Shown piece after piece: positions 44,589 through 54,514 of a DNA stretch of 64,000 nt; position 1 is the first letter of the stretch; each line of letters starts with the position of its first letter. The position numbers and the translations under genes are program-made. The notes below the pieces were generated by a model. The model had not been told where the DNA came from. It saw nothing but the letters and a program-made list of their open reading frames with translations, and did not search any database. Source of the DNA: Algoriphagus sp. (GTDB lineage: Bacteria; Bacteroidota; Bacteroidia; Cytophagales; Cyclobacteriaceae); NCBI RefSeq assembly GCF_024305035.1, contig NZ_JAMWZB010000001.1:1-64000 (forward strand), in the 5' to 3' direction.

Positions 44589-45407
44589 TTAAACTCCGGA
44601 ATAAGCACTGAATCCTCCATCAACTGCAATGACTGACCCAGTCACAAAAGCGGATGCATCGGAACAAAGCCACTGCAAGGCACCCAGCAGATCTTCCGGT
44701 TTTCCAAATCGATTCATGGGTGTATGTGCAATGATTTGCTTTCCTCGTGTGGTCAATTCCCCCGTTGATTGGGTAAGCAGCGTTCGATTTTGTTCGGTGA
44801 GAAAGAATCCCGGTGCTAAAGCATTGACTCTGAAATCAGGGCCATGCTTTAAGGCTAGCTCGATAGAAAGCCATTTGGTTAAATTATCGATAGCCGCTTT
44901 GGCAGAAGCATAGCCCATGACTCGGGTCATGGGTCTTGAAGCTGCCATTGAACTGATATTTAAAATATTACCCTTATTGTTCTTAAGCATCAGTGGAAGG
45001 ATAAATTTGATCGGCAAAACCGTTCCCATGTAGTTTAAGTCAATGACATTTTTAAGCGAAGCGGTGTCTAAATCAAGAAAATTCTGATCGGGAGTGATGA
45101 CTGCACCGGGCATATTTCCCCCTGCTGCATTGATTAGGATGTCGATGGTCCCATAATCTGAAGCGATGCGCTTGGCGGCATTTTCCACGCTGATCGGATC
45201 AGTTACATTGCAGCGATAGCCACTGCCCGTTCCGCCAGCTAATTCAATGTCTGACAGCAATTGGGTCATTTTACTTTCTGTTCGACCCAGTATAATAATT
45301 TCAGCACCTTCTTTTGCCAGGTGCAAACTCATGGTGTGTCCCAAAACTCCGGTGGCTCCTGAGAACACGATTTTTTTTCCAGATAGGTCAAATAGATTCG
45401 ATTTCAT
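44589..45407 (-). CDS. uxuB: SDR-type D-mannonate oxidoreductase (fructuronate reductase)
   Basis: 272 residues. It likely reduces D-fructuronate to D-mannonate, the step between UxaC and UxuA. It is a classical SDR (GATGVLGHTM cofactor motif, NAAGGNMPGAV, ISSMAASRP and YASAKAAIDN with the YxxxK pair), not the long-chain dehydrogenase UxuB of E. coli, so it is a non-orthologous replacement known in other bacteria. The assignment rests on position between uxaC (4-base overlap) and uxuA, plus resemblance to SDR mannonate oxidoreductases. Confidence 0.82.
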   Translation of the reverse strand: MKSNLFDLSGKKIVFSGATGVLGHTMSLHLAKEGAEIIILGRTESKMTQLLSDIELAGGTGSGYRCNVTDPISVENAAKRIASDYGTIDILINAAGGNMPGAVITPDQNFLDLDTASLKNVIDLNYMGTVLPIKFILPLMLKNNKGNILNISSMAASRPMTRVMGYASAKAAIDNLTKWLSIELALKHGPDFRVNALAPGFFLTEQNRTLLTQSTGELTTRGKQIIAHTPMNRFGKPEDLLGALQWLCSDASAFVTGSVIAVDGGFSAYSGV

Positions 45408-46846
45408 TTCTTTAGATCAAAGTTTAAGGGTGAAAAGTCAAAGTAGTTGGCCGCATTGTGGTAACAGATGTCTGAAATGATTTTTCCCAGCCATTTTTCG
45501 TCCCAAGGTAGCAATCCATTTTGAACATCCTGTCCAAACAGATTGCAAAGGATTCTTCGGAAATATTCATGACGGGGAAAAGAGAGGAAACTACGGGAAT
45601 CGGTTAGCATCCCTACAAAGCAGGATATTAATCCCATGTTCGAAAGCGTATTGATTTGTGCCTCCATGCCATCCTTTTGATCAAGGTACCACCAGCCCGA
45701 ACCGAATTGGATTTTGCCTTTGATTCCTCCTCCATTGAAATTACCAATCATGGTGGCAAAGAGGGCATTGTCTCGCGGATTTAAGTTGTAAAGAACCGTT
45801 TTACTTAACTGCTCACTTTCCTCTAACGAATTTAAAAATCCTGCAAGCGCTTTTGCCTGATCAAAATCTCCGATCGAATCAAAACCTGTATCGGGTCCTA
45901 ACTGGGCCAATTTATGCGTGTTGGTATTACGAAGGGCTCCCAGATGAAACTGTTGCACCCAACCTTTTTGGTGATACATGCGGCAAAGGGCCTGTATCGT
46001 TTTGAACTTAAAATACTGTGCTTCAGCTTTACTGAGTTCTTTGCCCGATCGAACCCTGCTAAATAGTTCCTCGATTTTGTATTCCTCTTTTTCAAAAAAA
46101 TAAAGCTGCTCCAGGCCATGATCAGAAAGCCGACAACCCCTTTGGTGAAAATAATCGATTCGATGGTCAAGAGCAGTAAGTAAGTCTTCAAAGGAAACGA
46201 TGGTAAGGTGAGTGACTTCCCCAAGTTTTTCCAAATAGGAGCCGTAGCTTTTGGGGTTTTCGACTGCAAAGGATTTATCGGGCCGGAAAGCGGGGTAAAG
46301 CTGAAGCGAATTCCCCTTTTGGGCAAAGTCTACATGCTCGGAAAGGGAATCGATGGGATCGTCTGTGGAGCAAATCACTTCTACGTTCATTTTTCCCAAC
46401 AGGCCCAAGGTACTAAAGTCATCGGTTTGAAGAAGCTGATTGCAATGGGTGTAAACTGTGGTTGCATTTTTCTCGGACAATAAATCTTCAAAACCAAAAT
46501 AGCGATTCAGTTCTAAGTGCGTCCAATGGTAAAGCGGGTTTCTGAGGGTATAGGGGACGGTGAATGCCCATTTTTCAAATTTTTCTTTGGGGCTGGCTTG
46601 TCCAGTGATGTATTTCTCTGAAATCCCCAAGGTCCGCATCGCTCGCCATTTGTAATGATCGCCTGCCAACCAGATTTCGCTTAGATTGGCAAACTTTCTA
46701 TTCGCGTTTACCTCTTGGGCAGGGAGGTGATTGTGATAATCGATAATCGGGAGATTTTTTGCATAGTTATGGTATAAAACTTTTGCAAAATCCGATTGGA
46801 GAAGAAAGTCTTCATTAAGAAAATGATTGAGGGTTGCAGTGTTCAT
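45404..46846 (-). CDS. uxaC: Glucuronate isomerase
   Basis: UxaC isomerises D-glucuronate to D-fructuronate (and galacturonate to tagaturonate). 480 residues, normal size. It has the amidohydrolase-like metal region IIDYHNHLPAQEV at the N-terminus, STDDPIDSL, FHLGALRNTNTHKL, GSGWWYLDQKDGM, and FVGMLTDSRSFLSFPRHEYFRR near the end. It is first in the uronate operon and carries a LacI-type operator 83-96 bases upstream of its ATG. Confidence 0.95.
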   Translation of the reverse strand: MNTATLNHFLNEDFLLQSDFAKVLYHNYAKNLPIIDYHNHLPAQEVNANRKFANLSEIWLAGDHYKWRAMRTLGISEKYITGQASPKEKFEKWAFTVPYTLRNPLYHWTHLELNRYFGFEDLLSEKNATTVYTHCNQLLQTDDFSTLGLLGKMNVEVICSTDDPIDSLSEHVDFAQKGNSLQLYPAFRPDKSFAVENPKSYGSYLEKLGEVTHLTIVSFEDLLTALDHRIDYFHQRGCRLSDHGLEQLYFFEKEEYKIEELFSRVRSGKELSKAEAQYFKFKTIQALCRMYHQKGWVQQFHLGALRNTNTHKLAQLGPDTGFDSIGDFDQAKALAGFLNSLEESEQLSKTVLYNLNPRDNALFATMIGNFNGGGIKGKIQFGSGWWYLDQKDGMEAQINTLSNMGLISCFVGMLTDSRSFLSFPRHEYFRRILCNLFGQDVQNGLLPWDEKWLGKIISDICYHNAANYFDFSPLNFDLKK

Positions 46847-46928
46847 CCTGGGAGATATTTCAAATACGATTGGCGGTTGATTAAAGCTTGAATTTACCTT
46901 GAAATGGGCTTTTTATAAGATTAAACTA

Positions 46929-46942
46929 CGAAAACGATTGCG
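46929..46942. promoter_or_regulatory. Predicted LacI-family operator, uxaC/lacI intergenic region
   Basis: CGAAAACGATTGCG, right half identical to the palindrome CGCAATCGATTGCG. It lies between divergent uxaC and lacI, where it could control both. A weaker related string, ACGATTGGCGG, occurs near 46866. Confidence 0.6.
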
Positions 46943-47028
46943 ATTATTTTCGATTAATATTTAAACGGACTGGGAATGATTTGTAAATTCATGAGCAATA
47001 AATCCAAATTACCCTAATTTGACTTGAA

Positions 47029-48051
47029 ATGAATCACGGCATTAGCCTCAAAGAATTGGCAGCAAAATTAAATTTAGCGCCGTCAACTGTCTCTCGAGCC
47101 CTTAATGACAGTTACGAGATTTCAGAGGCAACCAAGAAAAAGGTGATTAACATGGCTGAAAAGCTAAATTACCAACCGAATCCTTTTGCCAGAAGTTTAA
47201 GAGCGAATAAGAGCCGGACCATTGCGGTGGTCATCCCGGAGCGAATCAATAATTTTTTTTCAAAGGTGATCGATGGCATTGAAGAAATTGCCCAAGAGCA
47301 TGCTTACCATTTGTTGGTGTACAATACCCACGAGGACGTGGAAAAGGAAAAGAAGATTTTATCTTTACTACAGAATGGTCTTGCTGATGCGATTGTGATG
47401 TCAGTTACCAGTCAAACCAGTGATGTTTCGCACCTGCGTAAAACGTTTAATCTTGGTTTACCCCTAGTCTTTTTTGACCGGATTTGCGGGGAGATTCCCA
47501 CCACCAAATTTATTACTAACGATTATGAAGTTTCTTTTAAAGGGACCAGCCATTTAATACAACAAGGATGTAAAAAAATTGCGTTCTTGACGCTTTCCAA
47601 AGATCTGTCCATCACCAAAGAGCGCTATCGAGGATATTTGGACGCCTTGAAAATGGCAAATCTCACTCCAGAACCCACTTTTAGCCTGTATTGCAAACAT
47701 AGTGATGAGGATAATACCGAACTTATATTAAAGTTACTTCAATCCGAAAACCGACCGGATGGAATCATTTCTTCGGTAGAAAAATTGGCTATCGCAACCT
47801 ATCAGGCAGTACGTAAAACGGAATTAAAAATCCCCTATGATCTCAAGATTATTACTTTTTCAAACATGAGTATTGCGGGAATTTTAAATCCATCGCTTAG
47901 CACGATTACTCAGCCAGCTGAAACCATAGGTCAAGAATGTGCCAAATTGATCATTAAAAAACTCACCAGGCCCAGGCAGCCTGATTTTTTGGATCAGGTG
48001 ATAGTCGTACCCAGTCAAATCCAAATTAGGGAGTCTACAATGGTCAAGTGA
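47029..48051 (+). CDS. LacI-family transcriptional regulator of the uronate region
   Basis: 340 residues. The N-terminal helix-turn-helix and hinge are GISLKELAAKLNLAPSTVSRALNDS and KLNYQPNPFARSLR, both classical LacI. A periplasmic-binding-protein-like effector domain follows (IAVVIPERINNFFSKVIDGIEEIA, then FFDRICGEIP, ITQPAETIGQECA). It lies divergent from uxaC and upstream of the SusC/SusD pair. Three similar 14-bp palindromes upstream of uxaC, susC and the DUF1080 gene suggest it is the regulon repressor; the effector may be a uronate intermediate. Confidence 0.9.
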   Translation: MNHGISLKELAAKLNLAPSTVSRALNDSYEISEATKKKVINMAEKLNYQPNPFARSLRANKSRTIAVVIPERINNFFSKVIDGIEEIAQEHAYHLLVYNTHEDVEKEKKILSLLQNGLADAIVMSVTSQTSDVSHLRKTFNLGLPLVFFDRICGEIPTTKFITNDYEVSFKGTSHLIQQGCKKIAFLTLSKDLSITKERYRGYLDALKMANLTPEPTFSLYCKHSDEDNTELILKLLQSENRPDGIISSVEKLAIATYQAVRKTELKIPYDLKIITFSNMSIAGILNPSLSTITQPAETIGQECAKLIIKKLTRPRQPDFLDQVIVVPSQIQIRESTMVK

Positions 48052-48068
48052 TCTTAGGTTAAAAATTA

Positions 48069-48104
48069 AAAATCCGCAATCCTAGAAGGTTGATTGCGGA
48101 TTTT
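48069..48104. terminator. Bidirectional terminator between lacI and susD
   Basis: AAATCCGCAATC pairs with GATTGCGGATTT around a 10-base loop and is flanked by an A-run and a T-rich tail. It serves the convergent lacI and susD ends. Confidence 0.85.
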
Positions 48105-48128
48105 AATTTTGGGGAAATTCAAAATTGA

Positions 48129-49805
48129 TTAATAGCCGGGATTTTGTGGGAAATTAGATTCTCCACCTTCAGCTCTGTCGATTTGATTTTGTGGAATCGG
48201 CCGAAGTAAATGAAAATCTTGAATGTTAGGAGCGGCCTGAGGGTTGTGTAATTTTACTCTTTCTACTAGATTTCCCCATCTTTTGAGGTCTAACCATCTT
48301 GTCTGTTCTCCAATAAGTTCTCGAGCGCGCTCCTCCATGAGGAATTCGAAAGTAAACTCCTCAGGAGTGATTTCCATTTCATTCTCTTTGCCGGGCCAAG
48401 CAGCTCTTCTTCTTACATGATTGATCGTCTCGGTGGCATCAGTAACCTTTCCCTGGCCGAATTGTGCCTCTGCAAGTAACAGGTAGGTGTCAGCGAGTCG
48501 CATGGCCAAATAATTCCTTCCACCTTCAAACTGCGTTCGATCTACTCTACCAGGATCTAAATGTTTGGATAATGACGGATAAAGCTTGTCAGTGTAGAGG
48601 CTCGGGACTAATACCTGATAAGGACGTTTGGACATTTCTTCCGGAGACATTTCAAATCCGGGAAGAAATATGGTGGTATCGCCTTGAGCAAAGGTAAGAG
48701 AGGATTTGGTAGGGTCAAAAGTTGCATTGTAGGTTCCGGGACGATTGGCCAAATAGGTGTCCTTAAAGGACATCTTATAACGGCTATCATTTTCTCGGTC
48801 TTGAAATACAGTCTCCAAAGTATATTCAGTTGGACGATATCTTTTGAAGGGCCTACCGTTTTCTGTATCCCGGATCATTCCCGGTTGGATATCATATTCC
48901 ATCAGGAAAAACACATGAGTATTATTACCACCCCCATTGGTCAATGGACTTCTGGTGTATTGAACTGACCAAATGATTTCATCATTGATTTCATTTCCGA
49001 ATGCATGAACATCCCCAAAATTACTTAACAATCTCAATCCTGAATTTTGAATGACATCTCTGAGGTATGTTTCCGCTTTGGCATAATCATCTCCTGCCGC
49101 CGAAGATGAGGTAGCTTTAGTTACATAAACTTTGCCCAATAGATGTTCTGCTGCATATTTAGTAGCCCTTCCGTAATCATTTGAGGCACTTCTATCTTCA
49201 AGGTCTGGAATGGCCAACTCTAAATCTTGAATTATGGCGGCATAGATTTCTGATTCAGGTGTCCGGGTTACTGCTTTGGTCGGTAGAGTTGTTTCATTTA
49301 GCTGTAAATCTACCGGACCAAAAAGCTGAACGAGTAAAAAATAATGGTGTGCGCGAATGAATCTAGCTTCGGCGATCCGTTGACTTTTTCTAGTTTCATC
49401 CATACCCGTGACTTCCGGAACTCGATCAATAATCGCATTGCAGGTATTGATCCCCCGATAAAATTCATCCCAAATTTCTCTTACATGGCCATTTCGGGTA
49501 TCAAATTGATTGGTATAGGTATTCATAAACTTCCAACCCCCATCTGAACCATTCGTGTAAAGGTCTGTTCCAAATACGGTTAAATTGTTTCCTCTTTCTG
49601 TTCCGTACCAAGACCTCATGGTACTGTAGGCTGCATGAACTGCATCTTCTATTCCTTTTGGTGTATTGAGATAGTCTGTTCCAATTTGAGAAATGACATC
49701 TTCTTGCAAAGCATTTTCGCAGGAACTTGATCCAAGAAAAGCTAGGAGTATCAGGATTGAAGATACGAAGCTTTTCATCCGATTTTTTATAGATAGATTT
49801 TTCAT
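48129..49805 (-). CDS. susD: RagB/SusD-family nutrient-uptake outer-membrane lipoprotein
   Basis: 558 residues (532 if translation begins in the middle of the signal region; ATG 49778 is an alternative). Lipoprotein signal ends LGSSSC. The N-terminal SusD-like domain has GIEDAVHAAYSTMRSWYG and INTCNAIIDRVPEV, EARFIRAHHYFLLVQLFG is the TPR-like core, and the C-terminal RagB domain has NYLAMRLADTYLLLAEA and ERARELIGEQTRWLDLKRWG. It binds glycans at the cell surface and caps the SusC barrel encoded just upstream. Confidence 0.95.
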   Translation of the reverse strand: MKNLSIKNRMKSFVSSILILLAFLGSSSCENALQEDVISQIGTDYLNTPKGIEDAVHAAYSTMRSWYGTERGNNLTVFGTDLYTNGSDGGWKFMNTYTNQFDTRNGHVREIWDEFYRGINTCNAIIDRVPEVTGMDETRKSQRIAEARFIRAHHYFLLVQLFGPVDLQLNETTLPTKAVTRTPESEIYAAIIQDLELAIPDLEDRSASNDYGRATKYAAEHLLGKVYVTKATSSSAAGDDYAKAETYLRDVIQNSGLRLLSNFGDVHAFGNEINDEIIWSVQYTRSPLTNGGGNNTHVFFLMEYDIQPGMIRDTENGRPFKRYRPTEYTLETVFQDRENDSRYKMSFKDTYLANRPGTYNATFDPTKSSLTFAQGDTTIFLPGFEMSPEEMSKRPYQVLVPSLYTDKLYPSLSKHLDPGRVDRTQFEGGRNYLAMRLADTYLLLAEAQFGQGKVTDATETINHVRRRAAWPGKENEMEITPEEFTFEFLMEERARELIGEQTRWLDLKRWGNLVERVKLHNPQAAPNIQDFHLLRPIPQNQIDRAEGGESNFPQNPGY

Positions 49806-49823
49806 TTTGAGCTAGTTTGATCG

Positions 49824-52800
49824 TTAAAATTTGGCATTAATCCCGAAAGTATATTGGACCACTGGGGGAGCGATATTCGCATTAATTACTCCTCCTTCTA
49901 CTCCTTGTTCCCCATCAATGAAGGTTTCAGGGTCTATTCCCTTGTGGACACGTCGGTACTCAGAGAAAATAAATGGATTTTGAACACTGGTGTAGATTCT
50001 TAAGCTTCCGAAACCAAGCCTTTTTAATGCAATGTCATTGAAAGTATACCCAACATTGATGTTTCTAACTTTAACAAAAGTGCCGTCAAAGTATGACATA
50101 GAAGTATTATACTTCGGACGCTCCTGATTTTGGTTGGGCCTTGGATAAAGGTTGCTTGGGTTATTGGGCGTCCAATAGTCTACAGCCAAATTGTTGTATC
50201 GTCCGAAAAGTGTGTTGAAATTGTCATGAAAGGCTGACCGAATCATCGAACCAAATCTTCCAAAGACGAAAAAGGAAAGATCAAGGCCTTTATAGGTGAA
50301 CCTATTGGTTATTCCCATCGAAAAGTCTGGAACCGCTGAGCCAAGAAATTGGCGATCGTTTGCATTGATTCGACCATCTCCATTGAAGTCCTCGATTTTA
50401 ATTTCACCGGGAGCATCTCCAAATGAATTTGCTTCATCGAATTCATCTGACTGCCAAATTCCTACTTTTTTCAAATCATAGAAAACAGTTAAAGGCCGAC
50501 CAATAAACCTACCTGCTGCTACATCGTCTCCATTGGGTAATTCGAGGATTTCCTCCCTGTTTCTGGTGAAAATTACATCGGTGAACCAAGAGAAATTTCC
50601 CTTTTCAATGTTTAGGGTAGACAGACTGAGTTCGATCCCTCGATTTTGGGTTTTTCCGATATTGGTAATAAATCCTCCAAATCCAGTAGAATTTGGTAAA
50701 GGTTGAGGTGCGAGGAGGTCAGAGGTATTGGTCAGGTAATACTCAAGAGAACCAAAAATTCTGTTCTTGAAAATTGCAAAATCAATTCCAGCGTTAAATG
50801 TAGTAGAAGTTTCCCACCGTAAATCGGGATTTCCGATCGAATTGGGCCGATAACCAAAAGCGGCCGATCCGCCTCCTGCCCAAGCATAAGAGGTTCTTCC
50901 TAATAGGGCCTGGGTTTGATAGGGAACAATGGCTTGATTTCCTATTGATCCATAGCTGACTCTGAATTTAAGTTGATCCAGCCAAGAGGACGTTTTAATA
51001 AACTCCTCTTCGTGCAAATTCCATCCCAGTGCCATCGAAGGGAAATAGCCGAATCGGTTGTTTTCACCAAATCGGGAGCTTCCATCCGCTCTCAAGGTTG
51101 CGGTGAGCAGGTATTTTTCCTGGTACCCATAATTAATCCTTCCCATGTAAGAAAGGAGAGCCCATTCTATCAGCTCCGTATTCGCATTGGTAATTAAGGA
51201 TGCATCTCCGAGTCTATGGTATAATTGACTGGGAGCGGGGATGCCCTGAACTCCAATATCACTTCGTTCAAATTTATCCTGTTGAAAAGATTGAAGGAGA
51301 GTGACGTTTAAATTATGGTCTGTTCCCCATTTTTTTTCATAGGTTAAAATATTCTCTACCGTATAATTGAGGTTGAATCGATCGCTAACACTTGCTGTCG
51401 CATCTCCTCCTCTTCTTGCATTGGTTTGGGAACCAACAAATCGACCTGATCTTCTGACGGTATAATCTGGTCCAAAATTGAAGCGGTAAGACAATCCATC
51501 AGCTATTTCCCAATTCAAATAAATACTCGAAAAAATCCTTGTTCTAAACGTTTCATCAACTTGTGCGCCTGGAACAATTTCCGCAAAGGGGTTGGTTCGT
51601 AATCCATCAGATGTTGGAAGAAAAATCAACGTTCCATCTTCTTCAAAGGGTTTACCAAGTGGGTTTTCCTGAAGTGCTCCCCCTAAAGGGTTAAAATTTT
51701 CCCCGTTTCGTTTACTGTTGGTGATCAAGGTAGAAGTGCCGATTCGTAATTTATCATTGATTTGATGGTCTAGGTTAATTCGGAATGTTCCTCTTGTAAA
51801 GTCCTGATTCCTGACCACCCCAACATCTCTAAAATAATTCCCGGATACAAAAAAACTTGTTTTCTCATTTCCCCCACTCACGCTTACTTGGTGGCTTTGA
51901 ATACTTCCTGTTCTCATCAGTCCGCCAAGGTAATCGGTGCTTCTTCCTAATGCTAAACTTTCAAGTTCGACAGGTTCAAAGAGATTGGCATCAGCCTCAG
52001 GGGTAGCAGGCCCATCCGGATAGTCCCCAGTAGCTCTTCGGGACTCTCTTTTATATTCGGCAAATGCCGGTCCATCAAAAACTTCAATTCTGCCTAATTC
52101 TTCATTTATGCCGTAATAGGAGTCTACAGAAACGACCGTTTTACCAGTACTTCCTCTTTTGGTAGTAATCAATACCACACCGTTGGCACCTCTTGAACCA
52201 TATATTGCAGTGGCTGAAGCATCTTTTAAAACCTCCATAGAAGTTATATCTTGGGGATTAAGATCTTCTAGTCCACCTACGGTGGGTATTCCATCGATTA
52301 CATACAGGGGTTCATTGGAGGCATTAAATGATCTCCTTCCTCTTATCCGTACTTGAGGAGCTGTGCCAGGCTTTGATCCGGCCTGGGTGACATCAACCCC
52401 AGCAGCCCTTCCCTGCAGGGCCTGCCGGGCATCCGTGATCGGTAATTCTTGGATTTCTTTTGTACCCACCGAGGAAATGGCTCCAGTTAATTGGCTTTTT
52501 TTCTGCGTTCCATATCCTACCACGACTACTTCTTCCAATTCAGACAAATCCGGGTTGAGTTGAATGTCAATTATGCTTCTATTCCCAACGGTTTCTTCCA
52601 CAGTTGTGTATCCTATAAAAGAGAATATCAGGACTTCAGAGGAAGATGCCTCTAGGGAATATTTTCCGTCTAAATCAGTGGTAGTCCCTCGGGTGGTACC
52701 CTGAAGTAATACCGAAACTCCTGGAATAGGAGTACCTGTCTCATCGACTACAGTTCCATTGACCCGGTTACTTTGGGCAAAGGCTCCTGTTTCTAAAAGA

Positions 52801-52847
52801 AACAAGAGGAGCGTCATCAAAAATGGGTTGTAAATTTTAGCATGCAT
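49824..52847 (-). CDS. susC: SusC/RagA-family TonB-linked outer-membrane transporter
   Basis: 1007 residues. Signal peptide ends ETGAFAQ. A carboxypeptidase-D-like regulatory domain follows (NGTVVDETGTPIPGVSVLLQGTTRG), then the TonB-box-like VVVVGYGTQKKSQL, the plug domain (IRGRRSFNASNEPLYVIDGIP), and a long beta barrel ending FGINAKF. It imports oligosaccharides with TonB energy in partnership with SusD. A LacI operator sits 112-125 bases upstream. No glycoside hydrolase is encoded beside the pair. Confidence 0.96.
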   Translation of the reverse strand: MHAKIYNPFLMTLLLFLLETGAFAQSNRVNGTVVDETGTPIPGVSVLLQGTTRGTTTDLDGKYSLEASSSEVLIFSFIGYTTVEETVGNRSIIDIQLNPDLSELEEVVVVGYGTQKKSQLTGAISSVGTKEIQELPITDARQALQGRAAGVDVTQAGSKPGTAPQVRIRGRRSFNASNEPLYVIDGIPTVGGLEDLNPQDITSMEVLKDASATAIYGSRGANGVVLITTKRGSTGKTVVSVDSYYGINEELGRIEVFDGPAFAEYKRESRRATGDYPDGPATPEADANLFEPVELESLALGRSTDYLGGLMRTGSIQSHQVSVSGGNEKTSFFVSGNYFRDVGVVRNQDFTRGTFRINLDHQINDKLRIGTSTLITNSKRNGENFNPLGGALQENPLGKPFEEDGTLIFLPTSDGLRTNPFAEIVPGAQVDETFRTRIFSSIYLNWEIADGLSYRFNFGPDYTVRRSGRFVGSQTNARRGGDATASVSDRFNLNYTVENILTYEKKWGTDHNLNVTLLQSFQQDKFERSDIGVQGIPAPSQLYHRLGDASLITNANTELIEWALLSYMGRINYGYQEKYLLTATLRADGSSRFGENNRFGYFPSMALGWNLHEEEFIKTSSWLDQLKFRVSYGSIGNQAIVPYQTQALLGRTSYAWAGGGSAAFGYRPNSIGNPDLRWETSTTFNAGIDFAIFKNRIFGSLEYYLTNTSDLLAPQPLPNSTGFGGFITNIGKTQNRGIELSLSTLNIEKGNFSWFTDVIFTRNREEILELPNGDDVAAGRFIGRPLTVFYDLKKVGIWQSDEFDEANSFGDAPGEIKIEDFNGDGRINANDRQFLGSAVPDFSMGITNRFTYKGLDLSFFVFGRFGSMIRSAFHDNFNTLFGRYNNLAVDYWTPNNPSNLYPRPNQNQERPKYNTSMSYFDGTFVKVRNINVGYTFNDIALKRLGFGSLRIYTSVQNPFIFSEYRRVHKGIDPETFIDGEQGVEGGVINANIAPPVVQYTFGINAKF

Positions 52848-52958
52848 TTTATTTTGGGTTAAAGTAAATTGATAGATGTAGGCCTAAGTATGACCCTCTA
52901 AACACGTTTAATTTATCCCATTCACAGACTAAAATCAATAGTTGAAAAAGGTACTTTA

Positions 52959-52972
52959 CGGAATCGATTGCG
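52959..52972. promoter_or_regulatory. Predicted LacI-family operator upstream of susC
   Basis: CGGAATCGATTGCG differs from the palindrome CGCAATCGATTGCG at one base. It lies 112 bases before the susC ATG, in a region with no gene. Confidence 0.62.
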
Positions 52973-53018
52973 GCTTAAGTATATTGATATCCAGTAATTT
53001 GGGGTGTTAATAAAAAAC

Positions 53019-53064
53019 GCCTGACTACCCGGGAAGTTGAGATATTCCATGGGGAAGCCAGGCG
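53019..53064 (-). terminator. Terminator of the Gfo/Idh-DUF1080 unit
   Basis: On the minus strand CGCCTGGCT pairs with AGTCAGGCG (one G-T) around a long loop and is followed by TTTTTT. It lies 87 bases after the Gfo/Idh stop. Confidence 0.65.
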
Positions 53065-53150
53065 ATTACTGAAAATTTTATTCACATTCCTTTTTCAAAA
53101 AAAAACAGCCTGTGAACAAAATTTCCAATTTTGATTTTATTGATTTTGAT

Positions 53151-54500
53151 TTAGACTTGCGGCGGTTCCCAACCCTTTTCATACGTTCGGGACCAAAGTT
53201 TCATTGCTTCGCTGGAGTTGGTAATTCTACCTGATGAAGAGTCGCATTCCAAGAGCTCTCCGGTACGATATCCGATATTGGCCAGGTGGCACATCAATGA
53301 ACTGATGGCACCTTCCTCGATATTGGAATTTTGCTTTTCGGTTCCTCTCACCGCATTGAAGAAGTTGACCACGTGAGTGGTACTCATATCTCCTCCACCA
53401 CCCAATGCTGTACCTGCCTCCGAGCCGCTAGAGCTGCTGTCTTTAATCAACTTTCCTCCCCGGTCATAGTGTTTATAGCCATTTCTGTTGACAAAAACGC
53501 TTCCCTCTGTCCCAAAAATGATAGTACCTCGATCCGAGCCATAGGTGCTGTAAGCGTTTCTACTTTTTCCATCCCAAATGATGGTCGATCCATTTTTAAA
53601 TTTGAATGTAGCCTCCATTGTATCGTACATCGTCCAGCCGTCATTGGGATAGTGTTCTTTTGCCGCATCGACGAATACTTTCTCCGGATAGTCCACCTGA
53701 AGGGCCCATCTTGCCACGTCTAGTTCATGGGTGGCGTTATTTCCGGTTTCCGCAGTTCCATAGTCCCATCCGTACCAGTGCCAGTTGTAATCCCACGTAT
53801 TATGCATATAGGGTTTCCGAGGTGCGGGACCTTGAAATAATTCCCAGTCCAATCCATCCGGCACAGGGGCAGGAGAGGGATTGACTACCTCGCCTCGGGC
53901 ATTGGAATAAAAAGCAACTGCTTTATAGGCCTTTCCGATGGCGCCGTTGTGGATGGCTGTAATAATCTCCTTACTTTCTGGAGCGGATCGTTGTTGATTT
54001 CCCATCTGGACCACCTTGTTGTATTTCTTTTGCAAAGCGATCAGAAGCTCTCCTTCGCGAGGATTATGAGAACAGGGTTTTTCCACATACACATGTTTTC
54101 CCCGCTCCATGGCTAGCCAGGTTCCCGGTGCATGCCAATGATCGGGAGTGGCATTGATGAGGACATCCAAATCCTTGTCCTCCAATACTTTGATGATGTT
54201 TCCTTCCAAGGTAGGTTGATAGTCAATGTGTTTTGAAAAGTTCGATGCAGCATTAGTCATTTGTCGCTGCATGACATCGCAGAGGTAAAGCAGGTTTACA
54301 TTGGAAGATTTCAAAGCAATGGGCTCATAAAAAGCACCTAATCTTCTTCCCAGTCCCGCGATTGCCACATTGAGTCGATCATTTGCTCCCAGTATTTTCC
54401 CATATGATTTGGCCGAAAAACCCACAGCTCCCAGCGCAGAAAGTCCGAAGGTGGCAGCCGTGCTTTTTTTGATGAAATCTCTTCTGTTTTGATGTTTCAT
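53151..54500 (-). CDS. Gfo/Idh/MocA-family oxidoreductase, Tat-exported
   Basis: 449 residues. The N-terminus NRRDFIKKSTAATFGLSALG is a twin-arginine export signal, so the enzyme acts in the periplasm. The Rossmann domain begins NVAIAGLGRR; HVYVEKPCSHN is the EKP motif; ELDVARWALQVDYP and GSVFVNRNGYKHYDRGG belong to the C-terminal domain. Family members oxidise sugars or C3 of glycosides. It lies 14 bases after the DUF1080 gene. In Bacteroides similar Gfo/Idh enzymes partner with DUF1080 proteins in 3-keto-glycoside cleavage. Confidence 0.88.
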   Translation of the reverse strand: MKHQNRRDFIKKSTAATFGLSALGAVGFSAKSYGKILGANDRLNVAIAGLGRRLGAFYEPIALKSSNVNLLYLCDVMQRQMTNAASNFSKHIDYQPTLEGNIIKVLEDKDLDVLINATPDHWHAPGTWLAMERGKHVYVEKPCSHNPREGELLIALQKKYNKVVQMGNQQRSAPESKEIITAIHNGAIGKAYKAVAFYSNARGEVVNPSPAPVPDGLDWELFQGPAPRKPYMHNTWDYNWHWYGWDYGTAETGNNATHELDVARWALQVDYPEKVFVDAAKEHYPNDGWTMYDTMEATFKFKNGSTIIWDGKSRNAYSTYGSDRGTIIFGTEGSVFVNRNGYKHYDRGGKLIKDSSSSGSEAGTALGGGGDMSTTHVVNFFNAVRGTEKQNSNIEEGAISSLMCHLANIGYRTGELLECDSSSGRITNSSEAMKLWSRTYEKGWEPPQV

Positions 54501-54514
54501 GATTATTCGGGTGG